A stretch of 64,000 bases of DNA from the NCBI GenBank assembly GCA_037127255.1, contig JBANSL010000012.1, positions 19,850,615 through 19,914,614 of the forward strand, in the 5' to 3' direction. Origin of the DNA: Persicaria tinctoria (taxonomy: Eukaryota > Streptophyta > Magnoliopsida > Caryophyllales > Polygonaceae). A model generated the notes under the pieces. That model was not told where the DNA came from, ran no database searches, and saw only the letters and a list, made by a program, of their open reading frames with translations. Both the position numbers and the translations under genes were made by a program. The first letter of the stretch is position 1; each line of letters starts with the position of its first letter. Positions 1 to 8,911 of the stretch are shown here, in pieces.

Positions 1-80
1 GCCGCAGGTTTTTTTTTGTTTTTTTCAACCCTGCCCATCTTGAGTCATAGCTCTATGAATCAAGAGGCGCAACGTTTTTT
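1..80. repeat. Fragment of a repeat with a partner at 6440-6600
   Basis: The window opens with a G/T-rich stretch followed by a TCATAGCTCTATGA inverted motif and AAGAGGCGC. A similar block in opposite orientation lies at 6440-6600 (poly-A tract, AACCTACGCC, then GAGTCATAGCGCTGCGCCTC). The two could be the ends of one larger inverted-repeat element enclosing 1-6600, or two independent members of one family. No coding potential is seen. The left edge of the window cuts the copy, so its true terminus cannot be judged. Confidence 0.4.
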
Positions 81-900
81 ATTTAAAAATGTGATTTATT
101 TTTTAAAAATGTATAATTTTATATATAATGTATAATTATTTAAATTTTTTATTTTATAATAATAAATTAAGATAAAAATAATTGCATTGGGTAAGTTAAA
201 AAGAATCAAGTTTTGTCCAATATAAAAAGAATCATATATGATAACATTTTAATTTTATTTAAATGCGTGAATATATTTAATTAGATTAATGTAGATTATT
301 ATGGAGAATTATATTGATATTAATTAAAAAATAAAATTTTTAAAAAATAATGTAGTCGCACCACTTTTAAACCAATTAGAATTTTCCATGTCAATTAATA
401 CATAACATATAAAATATTTATCCACCTATTTATTATTTTTATATTATTTCTAAATTTAAAAACAAAGCCTTATCTTTCATTTTAAAGTAAGAATCAATCA
501 AATTATATATGTGTAGAATTTGAACTTATATACTAATTATATAACACACGTTTTTTTAAACAAATTTATTATTTTAAAAATATTTATTAGTTTACCAGTT
601 AGACTAAAGAAATAATAATTCAAAAATAGTTTGAAAAGAAAGACAAAACTCTAAGGTGTTGTTTTTAAAGCTAATTTTTTTTAAATAAGTCAAGATGGGA
701 TAAATACTCCTTAGTTACCGATTTAGTCACCAATTGAATTTATAATTCACATATTTATTCAATCTCTTGGTGTGTGTTATTCATTTTGAACCATTCAATC
801 GATGCATTATCGAACAAAACCATTTTAAAGCATATTATACCCTTACCAATACTCATTAAACTGTTGTATGTATAAAAGAAATCTTACTTTTTGTATATAA
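81..900. other. AT-rich intergenic DNA, no gene seen
   Basis: Very AT-rich sequence with homopolymer A and T tracts and no open frame resembling a protein. I see no transposon termini or RNA gene here. Confidence 0.6.
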
Positions 901-1235
901 TAAGTTTATTGTAAACTAAAATAAATAAATCTGCAATGTATGTACAGGTAAGTGTTAATTATGGTGAATATTATAAAGAAGAAATTTTAGTCTTTAAGAA
1001 ATTTATCAATACATATTATGGTTTATTTAAAAAGAAATTTCTTTCATCCTCACATGCATTTTATCAGATACAAAAATATATAATATTTTTTTCTTGAGAA
1101 CAATTCCAATGGGTTGTTATAAAATAGCTAGATTTATATTGGTTTGCTAAGGTAATATCATTAATTGAAATAATTTTATGATGAAAAATGTATTTTTGTT
1201 ACAGAAAACCATTAGCTAAAAACTTTGTATTTAAC
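901..1235 (+). repeat. Dispersed repeat, copy 1 (partner 2259-2598)
   Basis: About 335 bp that aligns by eye along its whole length with 2259-2598, sharing blocks such as AAATCTGCAATGT, GAAGAAATTTTAGT and ATAATTTTATGATGAAAAA. Both copies are in the same orientation. It is non-coding. The family is not recognised; it may be a MITE or part of a larger degraded element. Confidence 0.7.
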
Positions 1236-1239
1236 TAAA

Positions 1240-1615
1240 AACTTATAATTATAATGGTTTGCTAAAAATGTATTTTCGATTCTCTTTCGATTCTCTTTAG
1301 GGACAAAAAAGGGGAGAGGCAAAAAATAAGTAGTTGTAGAAATAATCCTTCGTAAAAAAATAAGTAGCAGTAAAATAAAAGGAAAAAAGGGAGAAAGAAA
1401 GACAAAAGAGGAGCAAAAAAATAAGTAGTTGTACAAAGGCAGCGTTGGGGATGAGATTCAAACCCCCGCCTTCTTCCCTTCCCCTACAACCTTTTCTACC
1501 AACTAGGCTAATTAAACAATATGATTTTTAATATAACTATATTACCTATATTATTTGTAACTGGGGTGGGCTGCAGGCTGCAGCATATACAAGCTCACCC
1601 CTCCTTCCGTGCCTG
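1240..1615 (-). mobile_element. hAT-like MITE remnant with tRNA-like core
   Basis: The right end is CCGTGCCTG at 1607-1615, i.e. CAGGCACGG on the minus strand, the same terminus as the better preserved element at 62514-62985. The first ~50 bases inward (GGGGTGAGCTTG, GCTGCAGCC, CCACCCC) also resemble that copy. At 1445-1512 on the minus strand lies a tRNA-like sequence with a B-box-like GGTTTGAATCTC and an A-box-like TAGCCTAGTTGGTAG. The left terminus is not found, so the left limit is approximate. Confidence 0.5.
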
Positions 1616-1616
1616 T

Positions 1617-1740
1617 ATGAAGTGTTATTAAATATTTTTATATAATTTTACCCAATTCTAGCTCTTCATTCTAAATAACAATTGAAAGAAAATAAAAAAA
1701 ATTATATAATATAAAATTTTTATATAATATAAAAAATTTA
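1617..1740 (+). repeat. Direct repeat with 6297-6410
   Basis: The block starting ATGAAGTGTTATT and containing TATATAATTTTACCCAATT and AATTGAAAGAAAATAAA recurs at 6297-6410 in the same orientation with few differences. It is non-coding and AT-rich. The two copies flank the MULE at 3235-5983 and may be an older repeat, or the left and right remains of one. Confidence 0.65.
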
Positions 1741-2030
1741 TAAAAATTTGTTCACGCGTTTGATGTTTACACCACAAAAAATTACATCACATCTTATATA
1801 TTCTCTCTTTCATGATTTGCATAAAATTATCTTTAGTTAAATCTTTTAAACAATATTACAACGATAGAATTTTTTTTTTCTTTCCAATAAAATTATTTTA
1901 AAATATCTATATTTATATACTTGTTTAAATTGGAACCATTTTTAATGAGGTGTTATCGTCACATTAATTATAGTTTTTTCAACCAATCAAATTATATATT
2001 TTTAATCTTATGCTAAATTTTATTAAAACA

Positions 2031-2236
2031 TAAGAGTTTTTGCTTATGTGTCACGTCTAGGTTAATCCTCTCATTTTTCCTTTTTCAATTGATTTTTATT
2101 TTTCATATAACAATTCTATATCTATATATCTATATAAACTCTTAAAACAAAAGAGTTTTTTTTTGCTTATGTGTCACATCTAGGTTAATCCTCTCATTTT
2201 TCCTTTTTCAATTGATTTTTATTTTTCACATAACAA
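2031..2236 (+). repeat. Tandem duplication of an ~80-bp unit
   Basis: Two copies, about 2031-2112 and 2150-2236, share AAGAGTTTTTGCTTATGTG, CTAGGTTAATCCTCTC and TCAATTGATTTTTATTTT almost without change, separated by a short AT-rich spacer. Non-coding. Confidence 0.8.
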
Positions 2237-2258
2237 ACTTATTATACTCCGTATACTA

Positions 2259-2598
2259 AGTTTATTTTAAATCAAAATACATAAATCTGCAATGTGTGTA
2301 TTAGTAAGTACGGAGTATTAATTACAGTGAATATTTTAAAGAAGAAATTTTAGTGATTAAGAAATTTATCAACACATATTTATTGTTTGTTTAAAAATAA
2401 ATTACTATCATCCCCACAATTTATCAATTACAAAAATATATAATATTTTTTCCTTAGAACAATTCCAATGAGTTGTTAATATAAAATAGAAATATAATGG
2501 TTTTCTAAGATAATATCATTACTAGCTTGAAATAATTTTATGATGAAAAAATGTATTTTTGTTAAAGAAAACCCTTATCTAAAAACTTTTTATTTAAC
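2259..2598 (+). repeat. Dispersed repeat, copy 2 (partner 901-1235)
   Basis: Same orientation as copy 1 with scattered substitutions and small indels. The segment that follows (2600-3225) is AT-rich and shows no gene. Confidence 0.7.
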
Positions 2599-2599
2599 G

Positions 2600-3225
2600 A
2601 AGAGCTGTCGTGATTGTCAGTGTGAGTTTTTATGCAATGGAAAGGGTTTGATTCTCTTTAGGTACACTACTTTTATATATATATTTTTGAAATTATATTA
2701 GTTTCATACTTTCTTAGTTTCTTTTTATATACAATATTAGATAAAAAAAAAACTCAATACCTTCTGAAATATTATTCAATTTAATAATATCCCTACCAAT
2801 ATTCGTAACAAAAATAAATCTTATTTATTGCATGTAAAAAGTTTCATACACGCCAATATAAGTATGAACATTGGCTATGTTTCCAAAATGACTATAGTTT
2901 TTTGCCTAAATAATAATAATAACAAAAACAACAATGATGTTTTAAAAACCAAATATTGTTAGATGAGAAAACTTAATACTTTCATACCATCATGCATTTC
3001 TTTCCATATAGCTTTTTATAAAATAAGTTTATGTTTTTTCCTAAGACACTTATGTACGTCAAAAGAAAATTAAAATTAATTCTTATAATATCTTTTCAGT
3101 CTAACTTCTTAGTATCTTGTTCAGGCTAACTAACTCAAAGATAATAGTCAAAGGAGAATATATTAATGTACATACAAGATCTTTTAATTTGTTATAATTG
3201 AAATAAATTTGGCACTAACACCCAA
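2600..3225. other. AT-rich intergenic DNA, no gene seen
   Basis: Homopolymer-rich, AT-rich DNA without protein-like open frames. A short block near 2790-2850 resembles 840-890, suggesting the dispersed repeat pair once extended further. Confidence 0.5.
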
Positions 3226-3399
3226 TTTATAAAAGAGAAAATTTACGCCGAAGGCGCAAATTTTTTACCATATTTAGAGAGTGTCCCCCAAGTGTGACAA
3301 ATTGAGGATTTGTCCACCAAAAATTTTTTGGACAAAATTACTCCTCCAATCTAAACCTAATCTTATATCCTCCCAGCCGTTTCAGCACAAGGTAAAAAA

Positions 3400-4250
3400 A
3401 ACCCAATCTCCTTCCTCGTCCTCCATCTCCTTCCTCAATCGCAACGGTGGCCATCGGCGCCCCTGATTTCATTGCAGATCCGAGGACGAAGGATCCCGCT
3501 TCCGGCAGATCCATCGGCACTGGTGGTGCAGTGGTGGCCACAGATCCGTCGACTCTGTCCTCCTCTCATCCACCACAGATCCGCCGCCCTCCCTCCTCCG
3601 ACTCTGTCCTCCTCTCTCCGATCTGAGCGCCGTCGGCAGTGGATCTGAGCGCCGTTTCCTTTCTTCTACATCTACAGACGCCGTCGGCAGTGGAGCGTCA
3701 GTAGTGATGGTGGTGGCGATCTCTCGCCCTCTCTCGAAGCCTCCACTCCAGATCTCAGATCTGAAAATCGCGCCTCTACTCTCAGATCTAGATCCACTCC
3801 AGATCTGGATCCATATCGGTCGGGCCTCTATCGCGCTCCTCGGCCGCCGCTTGTTGCTGAAACAACTCCGGCCTCCCCTGATCCGCCTGCAATTCGTCGA
3901 TCTCGCCCTTAAGCTTTGAGGTGAGTTCTTTCGATCTGGATGTCCAGGGATATCTCCATGGTGATTATCTATTGGAATGTTATTGCAGAAAAAAAGATCA
4001 TGGAATGTTAACCGCTGACGTTCTCTCTCCCTTAGGCATCGGCTCTCTCGCTCGTCTCTCTGCCGGGCTCTCTCCAGCCGACGCCTCTCTCTGTCTCTCC
4101 ATCGTTGTCTCTCTCGAATTGAAGGTCTGTCTCTCCATCGTCGTCTCTCTCGAATTGAAGGTTTGGAAACTGCGTTCTGTAAAGGATATACTTAGCTTAG
4201 CTTGTGGAAACTGCATTAAGTGTTCATGTTGTAGAAAATCTTGAAATTGT
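3400..4250 (+). other. GC-rich gene-start-like segment inside the MULE
   Basis: This CT-rich and GC-rich stretch resembles a 5' UTR and first exon of a plant gene. It is followed by a plausible splice donor GGTGAGTTC near 3919-3925. Short open frames exist but none resembles a known protein. A 36-bp unit is duplicated in tandem at 4091-4126 and 4127-4162 (CTGTCTCTCCATCG core). It may be the 5' part of the captured V-ATPase E gene or a second captured gene. Confidence 0.5.
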
Positions 4251-4402
4251 GAAATTGTATGATTGCATAGTAAATTTAGTCCTGATGGAGTCAATAGACT
4301 TGGATCTTATATCAACACTGGTTCGAAGCATTGTGATTGGAGAGATCTATGATACTGTTTAAATTCCGATAGGTCGAGACATAATTTTGTTTATATTTGC
4401 AG

Positions 4403-5083
4403 TGAGTACTCTATGCAGTTGAATGCTTCTCGGATCAAGGTTCTCCAAGCTCAAGATGATTTGGTCAACTCGATGAGAGAAGCAGCATCTAAGGAACTCT
4501 TGCGTATCAGTGGTGACCATCATCATTATAAGAACCTGCTGAAAGATCTCATTGTTCAGGTATTGAAAAGATGAAAGTCTGTTTGCTTACTCTTAGTGTT
4601 TTTTGCGACTACTTTGAGTTTGATCAAGTGAATTGATCTTGATTTCTTGAGTATATGACAATGTTCCTTCTTTAGCAATTTACAGGATCAGATGTTTTAC
4701 TAAAATAATGATATCATTGTCACATAATTGGTTATAGAGTGTTAGCATTGGGAGATAAATTGCACAATCAGCTTATTCTATGTAGCCTTATGTTTCTACA
4801 AGAGTATTGGTTTGGATTTCAAAGATGTTTGATTGCACTATACCTTGTGCTAGCTTACCAAATTTAATATGCCCTTTGATGAGCGAGTTTGCTTAGATTG
4901 AAAGAACCTGTTGTGCTGTTGAGGTGTTGTAAATCTGATGCAGGCTTGGTGAAGTCTGTGTTGCACTCAGCAAAGGAGGAGTATGCACATAAGGCCAGTG
5001 TTCATGCTCCTGAGATCATAGTCGATGATATATATCTCCCACATGCCCCTAGCCATCACAACATCCATGCCCTTTCATGGTAA
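4403..5083 (+). pseudogene. V-type proton ATPase subunit E, captured exon fragment
   Basis: Two exon-like blocks match plant vacuolar H+-ATPase subunit E, part of the peripheral stalk of the proton pump. Block 1 (4403-4559) follows a TTTGCAG acceptor, reads EYSMQLNASRIKVLQAQDD and ends KDLIVQ before a GTATTG donor. Block 2 (about 4889-5083) reads LRLKEPVVLLRC, then SAKEEYAHKASVHAPEI and ends at TAA after HALSW. The intervening 330 bp is intron-like. The protein is normally about 230 residues; the N-terminal third and the conserved C-terminus (the GGVVLAS region) are missing, so this cannot make a working subunit. Exon order and splice sites are kept, which points to capture from genomic DNA rather than from mRNA. 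Confidence 0.85.
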
Positions 5084-5389
5084 ATTTCTGAAATCTGAGA
5101 ATCATTTTCCCATTACTTTCATTTACCAACTGTGACATACTGACATATTTAGTCAAAAGGCTCAAGGCAGTTGTCTAAGTCTCACATTGGAGTGTATATA
5201 TATTCTGATTTTTATTTTTGAATTGTTATCAAATTGCACAAAAATAATGGATTATCTTGATTTTTACATGGTTTGGGTTTGGATATTGGCAATTTCTGCA
5301 ATTGCTGAAATGCGGATTGTAGTTCCAGCAATTGCTGAAATGTGGACTGCAATGAATTTTGATATTCCTTGCTTTAAATCTCCTTTAAA

Positions 5390-5458
5390 AGCCTCTTAGC
5401 TCAATGGTAGAGCGATGTGCTATACGCAAATACGTGGGTTCGAATCCCGCATAGGCTA
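5390..5458 (+). other. tRNA-like sequence inside the MULE
   Basis: The sequence starts AGCCTCTTAGCTC and ends ATAGGCTA. It folds as an acceptor stem with one mismatch, a GCTC/GAGC D-stem (A-box TTAGCTCAATGGTAG) and a perfect T-arm GTGGG-TTCGAAT-CCCGC (B-box). The anticodon arm is poor and the variable loop too short, so it is unlikely to be a working tRNA. It belongs to the same family as 26221-26291. Confidence 0.7.
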
Positions 5459-5477
5459 AATTTTATATCCCGTAACA

Positions 5478-5890
5478 CGGTTTCAGCAACAATTTCAGCA
5501 TCAACAACGTTGCTGAAATCGGGGTTTCAGCATCAACAACGTTGCTGAAACCGTGGGATTAGCATCAACAACGTTGCTGAAATCGGGGTTTCAACATCAA
5601 CAACATTGATGAAACCGTGGGTTTAACATCAATAACGTTGTTGAAATCGGTATTTCAGCAACTCCGGGTTCGACAACGTGAAAAAAAAACAGTAATGCAA
5701 AAAGAAAAAAAACTGCTGAAACAGAGGGGAACGGGTGTTTCAGCAACCCAAGAAACGTGGAAAAAAAGAATGTGGAAAAAAAGAAATCAATTTCAGCAAC
5801 TTCGGTTTCAGCAGTTTCTGCAAAAAAAAAAAAAAAAAACTAAATTTCGTAGAATTTTTTTTTTTGCTGAAAACAAAAATTTCAGCATGA
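5478..5890 (+). repeat. Array of TTTCAGCA...TGCTGAAA hairpin units
   Basis: From 5478 to about 5670 there are about five imperfect tandem units of 33-37 bp. Each holds TTTCAGCA, a 10-base spacer (TCAACAACGT in the best copies) and the exact complement TGCTGAAA, so each unit can form an 8-bp hairpin. Separators alternate between CCGTGGG-like and TCGGGG-like. Scattered single motifs continue to 5890 and also occur upstream at 5295-5345. The array lies between the tRNA-like sequence and the right terminal repeat. Long A-runs follow at 5680-5840. Confidence 0.85.
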
Positions 5891-5992
5891 TGAAAAATTC
5901 GGTGGACAAATCCCAAATATGGAGAGGGTGGGAGACGGATTCCTAATATAGCCTAATTTCGTGGCCTGTATGGAAATTTCCCCTTTATAAAT

Positions 5993-6440
5993 TAATTTAT
6001 TCAAACATACACGAATCTATGTTAAATTCGACGGCATATATGGAGAATTTTAACTTAGTTAATGAATATATTATATATTATGAAATGTTTAAAATACATT
6101 ATGAAATGTTTAGGTAATGAATATATTATGAAATGTTGAAGATAAAATATTATGAAATGTCTAGAGTTAAAAAAAATTTAAGTCATGATTTAACTTAGCT
6201 AATTAATATATTATGAAAATTTTAAGATAGAATATTATCTAATGTTATTATGAAACGTTTAAGATAAGATATTACTCCGCATAAAATGAATATATTATGA
6301 AGTGTTATTGGATATTTTTATATAATTTTACCCAATTATCTTCATTCTAAATAATAATTGAAAGAAAATAAAAAATTAAATAATATAAAAAATATTGTTA
6401 TTATTAATTAAAAAAGAAAAATATTGTTATTTTGTGAAGT
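5993..6440. repeat. AT-rich DNA with TATTATGAAATGTT repeats and the second direct-repeat copy
   Basis: Between 6050 and 6300 the motif TATTATGAAATGTTTA recurs about six times with small changes. At 6297-6410 lies the partner of 1617-1740. No gene is seen. Confidence 0.6.
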
Positions 6441-6600
6441 TTTTACTCCTCATGAGTCATAGACGTACTCTTCATAAGTCAAAGAGCTGCTCCTCTTGAG
6501 TCATAGCGCTGCGCCTCTTGAAAAGCACACATCAAAGCTTTTTTCACAAGTTCAGATTTGCTGAACAAAACAAAAAAAACCTACGCCTTTAGAGGCGCGC
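6440..6600. repeat. GAGTCATAG / GAGGCGC repeat block
   Basis: Three imperfect units of about 30 bp, each with a CTCTTGAGTCATAG-like core, run from 6444 to 6520. They are followed by an A-rich tract and CGCCTTTAGAGGCGCG, a short palindrome. The block pairs in inverted orientation with the first 80 bases of the window. Confidence 0.5.
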
Positions 6601-6811
6601 GCACGAGTTTATAAATAAAAGGAAGATTTTTTTTTTGTGGTGCACATAGTAAAATTGTGGGGTGTAAAGATTAAACACTTTTTTTCCCGAATAATATTTC
6701 CTTTTTTTTATTTTCCCCAAATTTATTTGTTTATTATATGTTATATTTCTAAAATAGGTACGTAAACCGTTCTCAATCAATTGCTATTTGTCATACTAGG
6801 CGGTTGATAGA

Positions 6812-7093
6812 TGTTGAGGCAACTTGATGTCGATCCCTCATGCTGGTGGTTAGCAGCAGATCAAGTGGGCTGGACATTGTGCGGTTTGTAACCGAAAATA
6901 ACGTCACCTATGACTTGTATAATAAGCTACCTTTGAGCCTTGTAGTTAAGTATAAATAGGTGATCTTGTTATGTGTATAATCATCTTACAAAGCAATGAA
7001 AACTTTTCTGATTTTGTGAGAGCTTTGCTTATTCCTTTTCTCTTCATCTGAGTGTTCTTGTGTGTTGAACACCTTGATCTTGTTGAATCAACA
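6812..7093 (+). mobile_element. Solo LTR, copia-like, with 5-bp target duplication
   Basis: The segment begins TGTTGAGG and ends AATCAACA, the inverted ends expected of an LTR. It is flanked by ATAGA on both sides (6807-6811 and 7094-7098). A TATA box TATAAATAGG sits at 6951-6960 in the position expected for the LTR promoter. There is no internal region next to either end, so this is a solo LTR left by recombination between two LTRs. Its small size suits a copia-type element, but without pol sequence the superfamily is an inference. Confidence 0.85.
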
Positions 7094-7098
7094 ATAGA

Positions 7099-7370
7099 TA
7101 TTGTTGCTCGTTGAGTCGTTTGATGTAGTTCTTGTTATATATATAGACAACATTTATAGCGGAGACTATGACGCCCATTCCTAACCAGTTTTGAAAAGGG
7201 AGATACATTCAGGCAGCAGACCAGAATTGTGGCCTTAGTAGACATATGATCACTTGAGAACTCAATGCAGTATCTATTGCCTAAGTGTCGTCACAAGAAC
7301 ATAGTCTCTAGAGCACTAATTAAGGCGACCACCAAGCAACATACATATATTCTTGGTCTGGTAATTTCTT
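7099..7370. other. Unassigned 270-bp segment
   Basis: Moderate GC content and no frame that resembles a known protein. It lies between the solo LTR and the start of the LINE 5' region and could belong to either a decayed host gene or an older repeat. Confidence 0.3.
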
Positions 7371-8370
7371 CCTGCGCACTTTCTCTCTCCAGCGCACCGT
7401 CGGACAACGACTTCGACCTTCTCAGGCGAACCCGGACCGAGCCAGATCCCCTTAAATTTGGACCACTTCTCCTCCCACTCCTCCCCTTCCCGGACTGAGC
7501 CAGCCGAATTGGACCATGCGTCGACGACCCTCGGGGCGTTGCTGCTGGTTCCGAGCATGCCAGATCGGACCCCACCCTCGTCCCAGCCCCTCACCTCCTT
7601 GGATCACCGGATCGCACCCCTACCTCTACCCCAACACCCACCGTTACCCCCACCCCCACCCCCATTACCTCGAGTCTGGCCCGCACTTGTCCCACTGTTG
7701 TCTTCGACCGATACCCACATTCACATATCTACGACCATCCAGCACCACCCCAACCCCCGCACTAATCCCTCATGTCAAATGGTGGTAAACTCATTTCGGT
7801 TTCTATTCGCCTTACACCGCATTAACAAGACATGGCAAACTCGTTTCATATCTCATTTAATTACACGATTGGTTTCACATTTTATGCGGATTTGGTTACA
7901 CAATCTTGCTTTTGTGTGTCTTCAACTCTATAATTGTTTATCTTCTATAATCGTTCGAGTCGCATTTGGATTATTTGTCATAATTGATTTGCCTTATATA
8001 ATTGTGCGATTTGACTCAACGACTACTTAGTGTGATTATCTTATTTCTTGCCTGTGATGCCCTGTGTTGATTATTCTTGTCCTTGATTTGTTATGTTTGG
8101 GGCTCGATAATTGAATCCCTCACCCTTGTTCTCTTCGCCAACTTATTGGCGTTATTGTTATAGTGTGTTTGTTGGTTAATTGCTAGTTCCTAGTCTCTGT
8201 GTTAACTGGATAAGATTGTTGTAGTATATTTGCCCTCTCGGTTTTGTGTTTTTACAACTTAGGTTCGTATGTCTCGCCCAGTGGTCTCTAGTCCAGTGCA
8301 AGGGGTTGCTCAGAATGGGTTTTCATGTGGTGGTCAGTTTAGGGCTCTCGCCCAAAGGCATCTTCTTTGC

Positions 8371-8911
8371 GATTCGGTTCTTGGAATGTTGGAACCCTTA
8401 GGGGTAACTCTATTTAGTTAGTCAAGATTATGAAAGACAAAAGGGTAGACATTACTTGTCTGCAGAAGACAAAGTAGGTGGGCGCACAGTAAGACTCGAT
8501 TAGTTGATGGGTGGAAGTTGTGGTACTCAAGTCTCGACAAAAAGATGGACGGGATTGGCATCGTGGTCAGAGAGCTTTGGAAGGATCGAGTTGTGCATGT
8601 TGAGCGAGTGAATGACCATTTCTTGGCGATTATATTAGTGTTGGAGGGCTCTATTTTGATTGTGATTAGCATTTACACTCCACAAGTGGGCCTAGGTGTT
8701 GAAATAAAGAGGAAATTTTGGGACGCTTTGGATGCTTTGGTGGGGACCATCCCAGTGGCTGAGCAGTATGTGATAGAAGGGGATTTCAATGCCCACATTT
8801 GCAAAGGTAATGATGAGTTTGAAGAAGCGCATGCAGGCTTTGCCTATGGAGTCATAAATTATGGTGGTATTGCGCTGTTGGAGTTCTCTGTTGCTTTCGG
8901 GAGTGTTGTAT
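8371..8911 (+). pseudogene. LINE endonuclease domain (5' part)
   Basis: Translation gives GSWNVGTLRG followed by KIMKDKRVDITCLQKTK, GIGIVVRELWKDRVVHVERV, ISIYTPQVGLGVE and EGDFNAHI. These are the ordered motifs of the exonuclease-endonuclease-phosphatase fold of RTE LINEs, including the catalytic GDFN box. Stops interrupt the first third. The domain is broken off at 8911 by the CACTA insertion and continues at 12401 with SWFRKGDSHLITF and SQIDYFLV. Confidence 0.8.

Larger units (their letters stand above)
3235..5983 (+). mobile_element. Mutator-like element (Pack-MULE) carrying host gene exons
   Basis: The left end GAGAAAATTT and right end AAATTTCCCC are inverted copies. The similarity continues for roughly 95 bp on both sides, with the blocks GGATTTGTCCACC and GGGATTTGTCCACC near its inner limit. 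Nine-base flanks TTTATAAAA (3226-3234) and TTTATAAAT (5984-5992) agree at 8 of 9 positions, as expected of a Mutator target duplication. Inside, in order: a GC-rich stretch that looks like a gene start, exons of V-ATPase subunit E, a tRNA-like sequence and a motif array. No transposase is present, so it is non-autonomous. Long inverted repeats, 9-bp duplication and captured intron-containing exons are the known hallmarks of Pack-MULEs. Confidence 0.82.

Noticed and set aside
3704..4244. Two open frames in the GC-rich MULE segment as real proteins
   Set aside because: No family resemblance, and the frames run across a likely splice donor and a tandem duplication.
4403..5083. A functional V-ATPase subunit E gene
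   Set aside because: Both ends of the protein are missing and the exons lie inside a MULE; it can only be a fragment.
5390..5458. A functional tRNA gene
   Set aside because: The anticodon arm and variable loop do not form properly, although acceptor and T-arm are good. The second family member is degenerate in the same place.
5478..5890. A CRISPR-like repeat-spacer array
   Set aside because: Units are hairpins without unique spacers and lie in a plant transposon; the eukaryotic context excludes CRISPR.
7291..8030. Several overlapping open frames up to 190 codons
   Set aside because: Pro/Ser-rich, on both strands, in the GC-rich LINE leader; no recognised domain. An ORF1 of the LINE cannot be excluded.
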